Shown: piece by piece, positions 1 through 8,019 of the stretch | Position numbering within the stretch: position 1 is the first letter of the stretch | Layout of the letters: each line of letters starts with the position of its first letter | The notes under the pieces: generated by a model | Told to the model about the DNA's origin: nothing | The model's input: the letters and a program-made list of their open reading frames with translations, nothing else | Database searches by the model: none | Position numbers and translations under genes: made by a program | Origin: Lachnospiraceae bacterium | GTDB taxonomy: Bacteria > Bacillota > Clostridia > Lachnospirales > Lachnospiraceae | Direction: 5' to 3' | Length of the DNA: 64,000 nucleotides | Assembly (NCBI GenBank): GCA_015056735.1 | Contig: SVFT01000001.1 | Location: forward strand, 372,001 to 436,000

Positions 1-1008
1 ATCGCCCTGTATATGTTAAGTACGCTTCTTGCGTCCCTGATCGCAGTTGCAGGCAGCTTTCTGTTCCCGGTAACGATCCATTTAAAGGACGTTGCGGACA
101 ATGCGGCACCTGAAGGTATCAGTGAAGTATTAACCAACCTGTTCGTGAATATGGTACAGAATCCGGTTGCCTCCCTGATGAACGGCAATTACCTCGGCAT
201 CCTGTTCTGGGCTGTCATTTTCGGTATCTGCCTTCGTAAGGTTGCATCACCTGCAACGGTCGACGGCTTTTCCGACTGTGCGGATGCGGTATCCACCGGC
301 GTTCGCGGTATCATTCAGTGTGCACCGATCGGTATCCTCGGGCTTGTATATGATTCCGTATCCGAGAGCGGTCTCGCAATCTTTACGGAATACGGCAAGC
401 TCCTGCTTCTGCTTGTTGGCTGTATGCTCCTTGTAGCACTTGTAGTGGATCCGTTTATTGCGGCGATTTTCTTAAAGAGAAATCCGTATCCGCTTGTTTT
501 CCGCTGCATCAAAGAGAGTGGTGTGACCGCTTTCTTTACCAGAAGCAGTGCGGCGAATATTCCCGTTAATATGCAGCTTTGTGAGAATCTTGGTCTGGAC
601 AAGGACTTCTATTCGATCTCGATCCCGCTTGGTGCAACAATCAATATGGATGGCGCTGCAGTTACGATCGCAGTTATGGCCCTTGCCTGTGCGCACACGA
701 TCGGTGTTTCGATCGATCTTCCCACTGCGCTGATCCTGAGCGTTCTCGCAACGTTCGCGGCTTGCGGTGCATCCGGCGTCGCAGGCGGATCGCTCCTTCT
801 GATCCCGATGGCATGCTCGCTTTTCGGCATCGGTAATGATATCTCCATGCAGGTCGTTGCGGTCGGCTTTATCATCGGCGTCATCCAGGATTCCGTCGAG
901 ACGGCACTGAACTCAAGCGGTGACGTTATGTTCGCGGCGACAGCGGAGTATTATGACCGTGCAAAGCGCGGAGAGGATATGCGCTTCCTCGGCAAATTTG
1001 CAAAATAG
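1..1008 (+). CDS. sstT: Na+/serine-threonine symporter, 5'-truncated by window
   Basis: This is the C-terminal part of a DAACS-family membrane symporter that imports serine and threonine with sodium. The frame is open from base 1, so the true start lies outside the window; the first internal Met is at base 13. Visible family features are the serine-rich re-entrant loop ([14 protein letters not shown]), the conserved [14 protein letters not shown] helix and the late [17 protein letters not shown] loop. These match SstT better than the GltP/DctA branch. About 335 residues remain of a usual length near 400. It ends with a soluble basic tail. No terminator is visible between it and the promoter of the next gene. 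Confidence 0.85.
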   Translation: MALYMLSTLLASLIAVAGSFLFPVTIHLKDVADNAAPEGISEVLTNLFVNMVQNPVASLMNGNYLGILFWAVIFGICLRKVASPATVDGFSDCADAVSTGVRGIIQCAPIGILGLVYDSVSESGLAIFTEYGKLLLLLVGCMLLVALVVDPFIAAIFLKRNPYPLVFRCIKESGVTAFFTRSSAANIPVNMQLCENLGLDKDFYSISIPLGATINMDGAAVTIAVMALACAHTIGVSIDLPTALILSVLATFAACGASGVAGGSLLLIPMACSLFGIGNDISMQVVAVGFIIGVIQDSVETALNSSGDVMFAATAEYYDRAKRGEDMRFLGKFAK

Positions 1009-1043
1009 CATCTATCCAAATATGTAAAAAATTTGTATACTCT

Positions 1044-1072
1044 TTGACACCATGCTGGGAATTCGATAAAAT
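1044..1072 (+). promoter_or_regulatory. Sigma-A-type promoter for the CheC-like gene
   Basis: TTGACA (1044-1049), a 17-base spacer and TAAAAT (1067-1072) form a near-consensus promoter. Transcription would start near 1079, leaving a leader of about 50 bases before the CheC-like gene with its GGAGG ribosome site. Confidence 0.75.
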
Positions 1073-1131
1073 ATAAGAACAAGCATGTGAGTGTTCAGAT
1101 AGCATTTACATATCGGTATGGAGGATAGAAT

Positions 1132-1734
1132 ATGGAAGATCTTACACGTGAAGAGATTGACGTACTGGGGGAGATTTCCAATATCTGTGTGGGTGGCGAA
1201 GCGACCAACTTAAGTCTGATGGTCAATCGCCGTGTTGACATTTCCACACCGAAGATCGAAGTGATCAGCAGAAGCGCTGCACTCGACGGTTATGAGAAGA
1301 CCTGTGTTTTCGTACAGGTCAGCTACGTGAAGGGCTTGTCCGGCAACAACGTGTTCATTTTAAAAGAACGTGATGTCAAGTGTCTGACCGATCTGATGAT
1401 GGGCGGCGACGGGACGAATACGGACTGTGAACTGAATGACTTTCACCTGAGCGCGATCTCGGAAGTTATGAACCAGATGATGGGTGCGTCTGCAACTTCC
1501 ATGGCGACAATGCTTGACATGCTGGTTGATATCAGCACACCTCGCGTCAGCCCGATTGATGTTGAGAGTGTCAAGATCTTTGAGCACATGTTTGAATCCA
1601 AACTGGATCGTTTTGTCAAGATCGCCTTCCGCATGGTGGTGGAGGGACTGATCGATTCCAACATGGTGCTTTTGTATCCGGTTGATTTTGCGCATGATCT
1701 GTGTAAGCATTTCCAGGGTACAGGTACAAAATGA
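1132..1734 (+). CDS. CheC/FliY-N-type chemotaxis phosphatase-like protein
   Basis: The protein (200 aa, cytoplasmic) resembles CheC, which removes phosphate from CheY-P. Both halves of the pseudo-symmetric fold carry the family's E-x-x-N signature: E14-N17 (EISN) and E111-N114 (EVMN). Both active sites therefore look intact. No FliN/SpoA C-terminal domain follows, so it is CheC-like rather than full FliY. The start ATG has GGAGG eight bases upstream. No chemotaxis or flagellar gene is nearby, so it is an orphan here. It may act on a CheY-like receiver encoded elsewhere. Its own near-consensus promoter lies upstream. Confidence 0.8.
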   Translation: MEDLTREEIDVLGEISNICVGGEATNLSLMVNRRVDISTPKIEVISRSAALDGYEKTCVFVQVSYVKGLSGNNVFILKERDVKCLTDLMMGGDGTNTDCELNDFHLSAISEVMNQMMGASATSMATMLDMLVDISTPRVSPIDVESVKIFEHMFESKLDRFVKIAFRMVVEGLIDSNMVLLYPVDFAHDLCKHFQGTGTK

Positions 1735-1777
1735 TCATATCGTTTACTGAGTTGTAAGATTGAAAGACAGGTGCACG

Positions 1778-2095
1778 ATGCAGTACTACGAGATGCTGGT
1801 CTCTGCCCTGGAACAATATTTTGCAGGACAGAAAGATTGGAAATCGTATTTCACGGAGGGCGGCTGTTACTGGTTCGCTTCCCGTGTCTGTGAGAACACG
1901 CCGGGGGCATACCTCATGGTAGATCGCGGCGGGGAGCATTGTGCGGTCTCGATCGGAGCCGGTGTATACGATATCGGGGGCAAAGTGTGCCGTAAGCACT
2001 TCCATCCGGCATCAGAGCACGAGGTGGCTTTCATGCAGAAGCACTACGTCCCTCAGTTTGATACGATGCGTATCGAAGCGTATCTGCAAAGCTGA
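1778..2095 (+). CDS. Small hypothetical protein (105 aa)
   Basis: I do not recognise this protein. It is soluble, with no signal peptide or membrane segment. The N-terminal part is helical (MQYYEMLVSALEQYFA). A central cysteine/aromatic-rich part (GGCYWFASRVCENTPGAY) is followed by a beta-rich stretch and HFHPASEHE. The ATG at 1778 is preferred over the in-frame TTG at 1760 because AGGTG lies just upstream of the ATG. It follows the CheC-like gene by 43 bases and is closed by a strong terminator, so the two are probably one transcript. Confidence 0.6.
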   Translation: MQYYEMLVSALEQYFAGQKDWKSYFTEGGCYWFASRVCENTPGAYLMVDRGGEHCAVSIGAGVYDIGGKVCRKHFHPASEHEVAFMQKHYVPQFDTMRIEAYLQS

Positions 2096-2111
2096 CGAAA
2101 GAAAATCTATA

Positions 2112-2150
2112 CCGGCGCTCTTGGGGATCCATGGCGCCGGGGTTTTTTTT
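2112..2150 (+). terminator. Rho-independent terminator
   Basis: CCGGCGC (2112-2118) pairs perfectly with GCGCCGG (2134-2140). The hairpin is followed by GG and eight T. It ends the CheC-like transcript unit. Confidence 0.85.
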
Positions 2151-2167
2151 ACTGACGGGAGAAGGAA

Positions 2168-2545
2168 ATGGAGCAGCAGAAGGTAGAAGCACGCATCATG
2201 CAGATGGCTGCGGCATGCGGGGAGACGGAGGACTTTGTGAGGGAATTCTTGCGTGATCTTGCTTCGGATGAGAAGATCATGGAAGAATTCGTTTATTACC
2301 TTCGGGAGAACAGTTTTCTCTGCAGGGAAAAGATCGCAGGCTACAGTGTGGTGGATATCCTTGTATTCCAGATGGACCATTTCAAGGCGACCATGGATCG
2401 TGCCGAGAATGGGATGAAGACCGATGGAAACAAGATGGTACTTAGGGCTTTTCGGACTTTTCTCAATATGCGAAAAGATCCGGAGCCGATGATCAGAGCG
2501 ATGCAGGGTGAGACCGGGACGGATTATCCCGGAAAATATAACTGA
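2168..2545 (+). CDS. Hypothetical helical protein (125 aa)
   Basis: I do not recognise this protein. It is soluble, strongly charged and predicted mostly helical, with many Glu, Lys and Met residues. It has no signal sequence or known motif. The start ATG has GGGAGAAGG immediately upstream. It begins 18 bases after the terminator and ends 21 bases before the HD-GYP gene, so it is probably co-transcribed with that gene. It could be a partner or regulator of the HD-GYP protein, but that rests on position only. Confidence 0.6.
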   Translation: MEQQKVEARIMQMAAACGETEDFVREFLRDLASDEKIMEEFVYYLRENSFLCREKIAGYSVVDILVFQMDHFKATMDRAENGMKTDGNKMVLRAFRTFLNMRKDPEPMIRAMQGETGTDYPGKYN

Positions 2546-2566
2546 CAGACCGATATAGCGGGGCGA

Positions 2567-3937
2567 ATGATGATGAAAAAAAGGAACATACAAACAGATG
2601 TCCTGATCTTTGCGGTGAGCTTTTTGATCGCTGTGCTGTTCCTGATCGGCAGCATTCTCAAGACCAACATGTATAACGCGGCGCATCACACGGCTTCTTT
2701 TCCCAAGGAAGCGCTTTTTGCGACGCAGAAGGATGCGAACAATACCGTAAGTGTAACGGCGGATACGCGTGAGAGTACATGGACCAAGACGTTCGATCTT
2801 CATAATGAAGGGATCGAAGAGCCGAACTATGAGGCATATACGGTCGATTTCTATGTGAAAAACAACACGAAAGACGAAGTCAGGGGCTTTACGTTCCGAT
2901 TGGATTTCCATGATACTACCTTCCTGCAGTCGGCATGGAACGGAAGCCTGGAGATCCATCAGAATGTGGCTGTCAATGAGATCGTCGATACGATTCCCGA
3001 TCTGCGTGAATTCGAGCCTTCCAGGCATTCGCTTGAGACGTTCACGGCAGACGGTGAGAAGCTTGTCTGGATGAAACCGGGGGATTACCTGATCTATACA
3101 CCGAGCACCTCCGCAACGGCAATGGAAGTTCCGATCAATCCCTATGAAGGCACGGTTCCGGGTATCATTATGTATGTCCCGATCGGGAGCGAGATCCGGG
3201 AGACGATGTCGCTTGATCTTGAATATGCGTTCCGCCGGAATCTGACCAGAGAATCCATGTTCTGGACATCGGTGGCGCTGATCGTGATGTGGATCATCAG
3301 TCTGATCATTCACGCGGTGACATCTCTGCAGATCAGAAAGTATCAGGAACGTCACGAGCGTGACAATAAGATCATCAACGAATCAATGGAGACCTTCATC
3401 GGCTTTATCGATGCAAAGGACCCGTATACAAACGGCCACTCCGTGCGTGTGGCAAAGTATTCAAAACTTCTGGCGGAAGAGCTTGGATATCGGGGCGAAG
3501 AACTTGAAAGGATCTACTATGTGGCACTTCTTCACGACTGCGGTAAGATCGGTGTGCCGGACAAGATCCTCGGAAAGCCCGACAAGCTGACGGAAGAAGA
3601 GTTTGAAGTCATCAAGTCGCATACGATCCGAGGCGGAGAGATCATGAATCGTTTCAGGAGCATCCGGGATGCGGGTGAAGGGGCTCTATACCATCATGAG
3701 CGTTATGACGGAAAGGGTTATCCGGAAGGTGCATCGGGAGAACGGATCCCGCTCATCGCAAGGATCATTTGTGTAGCGGATTCCTATGATGCCATGAATA
3801 CGGATCGTGTATACAGAGATAAGCTTTCCAAAGAACGCATCATTGAAGAATTTGAGCGGTGCAAAGGAAAACAGTTTGATCCGAAGATCGCGGATATCAT
3901 GATATCCCTGATCGAAAGCGGCAGATTGGAAGACTGA
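2567..3937 (+). CDS. Membrane HD-GYP phosphodiesterase (c-di-GMP type)
   Basis: HD-GYP domains hydrolyse cyclic di-GMP. This 456-aa protein has a membrane segment (about residues 12-32), an extracytoplasmic sensor region of about 200 residues with no recognised fold, and a second membrane segment (231-252). A cytoplasmic HD-GYP domain occupies about 265-450. Catalytic features are intact: H291, the HD pair H323-D324 followed by CGK, H352, H376-H377, the G-Y-P triplet at 384-386 and D405. The start is ambiguous among three consecutive ATG codons (2567, 2570, 2573). The layout is that of a one-component receptor whose outer domain senses a signal and sets c-di-GMP level. The PilZ-bearing cellulose synthase at 10.7-13.9 kb is a possible downstream target (inference). 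Confidence 0.88.
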   Translation: MMMKKRNIQTDVLIFAVSFLIAVLFLIGSILKTNMYNAAHHTASFPKEALFATQKDANNTVSVTADTRESTWTKTFDLHNEGIEEPNYEAYTVDFYVKNNTKDEVRGFTFRLDFHDTTFLQSAWNGSLEIHQNVAVNEIVDTIPDLREFEPSRHSLETFTADGEKLVWMKPGDYLIYTPSTSATAMEVPINPYEGTVPGIIMYVPIGSEIRETMSLDLEYAFRRNLTRESMFWTSVALIVMWIISLIIHAVTSLQIRKYQERHERDNKIINESMETFIGFIDAKDPYTNGHSVRVAKYSKLLAEELGYRGEELERIYYVALLHDCGKIGVPDKILGKPDKLTEEEFEVIKSHTIRGGEIMNRFRSIRDAGEGALYHHERYDGKGYPEGASGERIPLIARIICVADSYDAMNTDRVYRDKLSKERIIEEFERCKGKQFDPKIADIMISLIESGRLED

Positions 3938-3947
3938 TCGAAGGATT

Positions 3948-3990
3948 AAAAAAAGGGATCCCTTCATTGAAGAAGAAATCCCTTTTTTGT
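3948..3990. terminator. Bidirectional terminator between convergent genes
   Basis: An A-rich arm ending in AAGGGAT (to 3959) pairs with ATCCCTT (3978-3984) and is flanked by A and T runs. It can serve both the HD-GYP gene (+) and the ABC operon (-). Confidence 0.85.
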
Positions 3991-4000
3991 TTCTGGGCTT

Positions 4001-4978
4001 TTATTTCAGAAGTCCGAAGAACTCTGTCAGGTCGTCTGTCTTGCACTCGCCTTTCTCTGTCCAGAAATCAGCCATACCCTGGCTGATAGCGCGTACGGAA
4101 TCATCGCCTGCCGATGTGTTGAACTTTTCATTCTCTGCTCTGCCGTAGAAGATCAGTCCTTCGCAGTCTGCTTCGATATCCTCTGCGGATACTTCCGCAA
4201 ATCCGCTCGCCATATCTTCGTAAGCCTTGGCGGGGTTTTCTTTCATAAAGTCGATCGCCTTGTACCAGGCTTCTTTGACCGCTTCCACCACTTCAGGATT
4301 TTCTTCCGCAAACTTTGCATTGACGACCAGGCTGTCCATGATCGCACCGGGCACATCTGCGGATGTGACGAGTGCGTGTGCACCCTCTACGGATTCAAGC
4401 GCTTCCGAAAGCTCCGGCTCCCACATGATCGCCGCATCGGCATTGCCGCTGATAAAAGCAAGGCCTGCTTCCGTTGTATCGCCCATATCGATCACGTTGA
4501 CATCCGCCTCCGTGATCGAGCTTTTCTGCTCGAGCGCTTTTAAGAAGAAGTAGTAGGATGATGCCGTTTTATCAAGTGCAACGGACTTGCCCTTGAGATC
4601 GTCCAGCGTTTTGATGTCAGCTCTCGCAACAAGACCGTCCGCACCGTTTGATGCATCCATCATAAGAACATAGCGGCTCGGCGCGCCGTTTGCGAACATC
4701 TTGATGTTGGGATCCTGCGCGGTCGCGATAAAAGGCATGGAGCCTTGTGTCAGAAGACTTGCGTAGGTGCTCTCATCTTCGATGACCTGGATCGTCATAT
4801 TGATCCCGGCATCCTTAAAGTAGCCTTCCTTTTCCGCAATGAACATCGGCGCATAGCCGGTCCAGGTACAGAACGCCATGGATACGTCGGACGTTTTTGC
4901 GGATCCGCCGCATCCGGTCAGAACGGTCATGGCAAGCAGGGTTATAAGTGAGAGTGCGGCGATAATCTTTTTTTTCAT
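4001..4978 (-). CDS. ABC importer substrate-binding lipoprotein (SsuA/TauA/NMT1 type)
   Basis: This 325-aa protein is the extracellular receptor of the adjoining importer. A lipoprotein signal peptide ends in LTGC, with the lipidated cysteine at residue 23. The mature part has the SsuA/NMT1 look: a conserved WTGYAPMFIAEKEGYF start, a VALDKTASSYYFFL hinge strand and AAIMWEPELSEAL. Ligands of this family include sulfonates, nitrate/taurine-like ions and pyrimidine precursors; I cannot tell which. It is the last gene of a leftward operon (permease, ATPase, receptor), 35 bases after the ATPase, with AGGAG before the start. No sulfonate monooxygenase or thiamine gene is nearby to fix the substrate. 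Confidence 0.85.
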   Translation of the reverse strand: MKKKIIAALSLITLLAMTVLTGCGGSAKTSDVSMAFCTWTGYAPMFIAEKEGYFKDAGINMTIQVIEDESTYASLLTQGSMPFIATAQDPNIKMFANGAPSRYVLMMDASNGADGLVARADIKTLDDLKGKSVALDKTASSYYFFLKALEQKSSITEADVNVIDMGDTTEAGLAFISGNADAAIMWEPELSEALESVEGAHALVTSADVPGAIMDSLVVNAKFAEENPEVVEAVKEAWYKAIDFMKENPAKAYEDMASGFAEVSAEDIEADCEGLIFYGRAENEKFNTSAGDDSVRAISQGMADFWTEKGECKTDDLTEFFGLLK

Positions 4979-5013
4979 AATGAACTCCTTTTATGTAAGT
5001 CTATCGTTTTAGC

Positions 5014-5799
5014 TTAGCGATCCATGGCTGCATCCTGGCTTTCCTGCCAAAGCATATCCATGATCTTCTTTTTTGTCTCCAGAAATTCCGGCATCACGAA
5101 GCACTCATGACTCCGTTCTTTGGGCAGGTTTACATCGAGTGCGGCCTTGATCGTACCGGGACGACGGCTCATCACATAGATGCGCTGCCCGAGGAGGACG
5201 GCTTCGTCGATATCGTGCGTGATAAAAAGGATCGTTGTGCCCGTCTCGCGGCTGATCCGCCCGAGAAGCTCCTGCATGACGACTCTCGTCTGTGCATCTA
5301 GCGCACCGAACGGCTCATCCATCAGGAGCATCTCCGGCTTATTGGCAAGCGTCCGTGCGATCGCAACGCGCTGCTTCATACCGCCCGAGAGCTCTTTTGG
5401 GAGTGCATTTTCAAAGCCTTCCAGGTTGACGAGCTTAATGTATTCTCTTGCCTGCGCCGCACGCTCCGATGCAGGGACGCCGCGCATCTTAAGGCCGAAC
5501 TCCACATTTTTCTGGACGTTCAGCCAGGGAAAAAGGCTGTAGCTCTGGAAGACCATGCCTCTGTCCGGTCCGGGGCCCATGGCAGGCTTTCCGTCCAGCA
5601 GTACTTCGCCGGAGGTCGGATCCAGCAAACCGCCGATCATATTGATGAGTGTTGTCTTGCCACAGCCGGACGGACCGACGATCATGACAAATTCCGACTC
5701 ATCAACTTTTAAGTTGACATGGTCGATTGCGACAACGTCTCCGCTTTTGCCGCTGTATATCTTGGTGAGGTCTCTGACTTCTAATTTTATGTTACTCAT
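5014..5799 (-). CDS. ABC importer ATPase (SsuB/TauB type)
   Basis: This is the ATP-hydrolysing subunit (261 aa) of the importer. Walker A (GPSGCGKT, residues 42-49), Q-loop (MVFQSYSLFPWLNV), ABC signature (LSGGMKQR), Walker B (MLLMDEPFGALD) and the H-switch (FITHD) are all present. The short C-terminal tail is typical of the nitrate/sulfonate/taurine group. The start overlaps the end of the upstream permease gene by eight bases, implying translational coupling. Confidence 0.9.
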   Translation of the reverse strand: MSNIKLEVRDLTKIYSGKSGDVVAIDHVNLKVDESEFVMIVGPSGCGKTTLINMIGGLLDPTSGEVLLDGKPAMGPGPDRGMVFQSYSLFPWLNVQKNVEFGLKMRGVPASERAAQAREYIKLVNLEGFENALPKELSGGMKQRVAIARTLANKPEMLLMDEPFGALDAQTRVVMQELLGRISRETGTTILFITHDIDEAVLLGQRIYVMSRRPGTIKAALDVNLPKERSHECFVMPEFLETKKKIMDMLWQESQDAAMDR

Positions 5800-6589
5800 G
5801 TTCCTGTTCTCCGAGTCTCTCCTGCCATGGTGCCACGATCCGGGACAGCATTCTGAAGATCCAGTCCGTTACAAGACCGATCAGACCGATCATAATGAGC
5901 CCTGAAAAAATCGTGTCTGTTGCAAGATATCGCTGCGAGCGCAGGATCATGTAGCCGAGGCCGTTACTTGCTGCGACCATCTCTGCTACGACCAGATAAG
6001 TCCATGCCCAGCCGATCGTCATACGGAAATCATCCATCAGACCGGGAAGAGCAGCGGGAAAGATCACCTCTTTATAAATCTGCGCTCTCTTTGCGCCCAG
6101 TGTTTTTGCGGCATTGATCATGTTACGGTCAACGCCCGATACGGTATCACAGATCATCAGGATCAGCTGGAAAAAGGTGCCGAGGAAGATGATCATGTAT
6201 TTCTGCGACTCGTCAATGCCCATGTAAAGAAGCGTCAGAGGGACGAGTGCAACGACAGGAAGATACCTTGCAAATTCGATGATCGGCTGGATAAAAGCGG
6301 AAAAACGCTTGGAATTAGCCATCAGCATACCTGCGGGAAGTGCAACGACGACGGACCAGAACCAACCGACTACTACGCGCTGCGTCGATTCGAGGCAGCT
6401 TGCCCAGAGGGAACCGTCATGATGCATCTCCATGAGCCTGTTCCAAACGGCGGTCGGTGTCGGAAGGAAGATATCCTGTACCATGCCGCTGAATGAAAAG
6501 AAGCACCATGCGAAGACAAGCAGGAAAAAGCAGATCAAAGAGAGTGCCTTCTCCGTATTCCATATTGTGTATTTCCGAATGCAGTTCAT
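5792..6589 (-). CDS. ABC importer permease (SsuC/TauC type)
   Basis: This is the membrane subunit (265 aa) of the importer, with about six hydrophobic helices. The cytoplasmic EAA loop that contacts the ATPase is visible (AAKTLGAKRAQIYKEVIFPA). It is the first gene of the leftward operon. AGGAG lies eight bases upstream of the ATG. Its promoter is in the 190-base gap shared with the divergent STAS-kinase gene. Confidence 0.88.
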   Translation of the reverse strand: MNCIRKYTIWNTEKALSLICFFLLVFAWCFFSFSGMVQDIFLPTPTAVWNRLMEMHHDGSLWASCLESTQRVVVGWFWSVVVALPAGMLMANSKRFSAFIQPIIEFARYLPVVALVPLTLLYMGIDESQKYMIIFLGTFFQLILMICDTVSGVDRNMINAAKTLGAKRAQIYKEVIFPAALPGLMDDFRMTIGWAWTYLVVAEMVAASNGLGYMILRSQRYLATDTIFSGLIMIGLIGLVTDWIFRMLSRIVAPWQERLGEQEHE

Positions 6590-6657
6590 CTGTAACTCCT
6601 TGCTTTGTTATGTATAATCCGCGATTGGGATTTTCTTTATTGGTTTACCTCTCTGCT

Positions 6658-6686
6658 ATGATAAAGTATTAAAGCGAAAAAGGCAA
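6658..6686 (-). promoter_or_regulatory. Promoter of the ABC importer operon
   Basis: Read on the minus strand: TTGCCT (6686-6681), a 17-base spacer and TATCAT (6663-6658). It lies about 70 bases upstream of the permease start. A weaker plus-strand -10 (TATAGT, 6730-6735) in the same gap may serve the STAS-kinase gene; I find no good -35 for it. Confidence 0.5.
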
Positions 6687-6778
6687 GCAAAAAGTGTAAA
6701 AAAAACCAAAAGATGTTATGATACTATGGTATAGTACAGATAAATATCCGGCTATCGGAAGAGCAGGGAGGCGTATTG

Positions 6779-7954
6779 ATGCGGACAGCAGTTACGGACG
6801 GAAAACTGATCATCGAATTGGAAAGCAGGATTGATTCCGGCAATGCTCCGGACGTGGAAGCAGGTGTCATGGAAGCGGTTTCTGCGTGTGAATATAATGA
6901 AATATGCTTTGATGCGGCAAATCTTACATATATTTCCAGCGCCGGTCTTCGCGTTTTCATGAAAGTGCGGAAGCAGTCGGATAAGCCGCTTACGATCGTA
7001 AACGTCTCGCGTGATGTTTATGACATCTTTGATGCAACGGGATTCACGCAGCTTTTCAACATTAAGAGGGCATATCGCAGAATCAGTACGGACGGTCTTG
7101 AAGTGGTCGGACAGGGTTTTTTCGGCACCGTGTATCGTCTTGACCCGGAAACGATCGTAAAGATGTACAAAGGAAAAGATATTATCCCACTGATCGAGAA
7201 CGAAAAGCAAATGGCACAGAAGGCTTTTCTGGCCGGGATTCCGACGGCCATCTCTTATGATATCGTGCAGGCGGGAGAGGACTACGGATCGGTATTCGAG
7301 CTTTTGAATGCAAGGACGTTTCACGATATTGCAAAAGAGTCCGGTTCATCCTTGGAGGATGTGATCATTCAGTATACGGATTTGCTTAAGCTTGTGCACG
7401 GAATTGTGATGAAGACCGGTGACTTTCCTTCCGTAAAGGAGCGTTTTCTGGATTATCTGGAAATCATCAGATCGCTTCTGGCCCCCGGGCAGTATGAGGG
7501 TCTGCGTAAGCTCCTTACTGCCGTGCCGGATGAGGTCACGATCGTTCATGGAGATATCCAGATGAAGAATGTCATGCAGACAGCTGACGGCCCTATGCTG
7601 ATTGATATGGAGACGATCGGGCTTGGGAATCCCGTGTTTGATCTGTCGAGTCTTTATATGACGTATAAGGAGTTTCGAGAGGATGATCCGGGCAATGCCA
7701 AGAGTTTCCTTGGCATGACAAATGAGATGGTTGACGAAATCTGGCGTCTGATCGTGAAGCATTATTTTAAATTCAAAGACGACGCAGACGAGAAGCGTAT
7801 ACTGGATCGTGTCAGACTGACAGCTGCGATTCGTTTTTTGTTTTTGCTTGAAACGACCGATTTAAAAAACGGCGAGCTGGGAAAGAGGCGCATTGAGCAC
7901 ACGCGGGAACATATCGACGAACTGCTGAAGACGGTGGAGTGTCTGGAAATCTGA
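6779..7954 (+). CDS. STAS domain fused to an APH-like kinase
   Basis: This soluble protein (391 aa) joins two modules. Residues 1-100 look like a STAS (anti-anti-sigma factor) domain, with the signature ISSAGLR at 52-58; S53/S54 are in the position of the usual phospho-acceptor serine. Residues 105-390 look like an aminoglycoside-phosphotransferase/choline-kinase-type fold: a glycine loop GQGFFGTV (111-118), a candidate lysine K128, the catalytic loop HGDIQMKN (257-264, with D259 and N264) and the metal-binding D276 in LIDMETI. The ATG at 6779 is preferred over the in-frame TTG at 6776 because GGGAGG precedes it. The phosphate acceptor is unknown. The convergent neighbour carries an RsbW-like ATPase domain, the natural partner of a STAS domain, so the two may act together (inference). 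Confidence 0.8.
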   Translation: MRTAVTDGKLIIELESRIDSGNAPDVEAGVMEAVSACEYNEICFDAANLTYISSAGLRVFMKVRKQSDKPLTIVNVSRDVYDIFDATGFTQLFNIKRAYRRISTDGLEVVGQGFFGTVYRLDPETIVKMYKGKDIIPLIENEKQMAQKAFLAGIPTAISYDIVQAGEDYGSVFELLNARTFHDIAKESGSSLEDVIIQYTDLLKLVHGIVMKTGDFPSVKERFLDYLEIIRSLLAPGQYEGLRKLLTAVPDEVTIVHGDIQMKNVMQTADGPMLIDMETIGLGNPVFDLSSLYMTYKEFREDDPGNAKSFLGMTNEMVDEIWRLIVKHYFKFKDDADEKRILDRVRLTAAIRFLFLLETTDLKNGELGKRRIEHTREHIDELLKTVECLEI

Positions 7955-7982
7955 TATTTTCGAGATCCAACCGGATGCATAC

Positions 7983-8019
7983 GGGGAAGAGCGCAACAGG
8001 CGGACTTCCCCTATATCTT
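7983..8019 (+). terminator. Terminator of the STAS-kinase gene
   Basis: GGGGAAG (7983-7989) pairs with CTTCCCC (8005-8011), followed by TATATC and a T run. It works on the plus strand only. The hairpin reaches into the stop codon of the convergent gene. Confidence 0.7.

Noticed and set aside
2012-3355. 447-codon open frame on the minus strand
   Set aside because: It lies wholly opposite the HD-GYP gene and its upstream neighbour, has no ribosome site, and its product is His/Arg-rich with no family features. It is a shadow of the real genes.
4001-6589. Thiamine-precursor (ThiXYZ) importer
   Set aside because: The ABC genes could fit, but I see no TPP riboswitch in the leader and no thiamine gene nearby. 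The substrate is left open.
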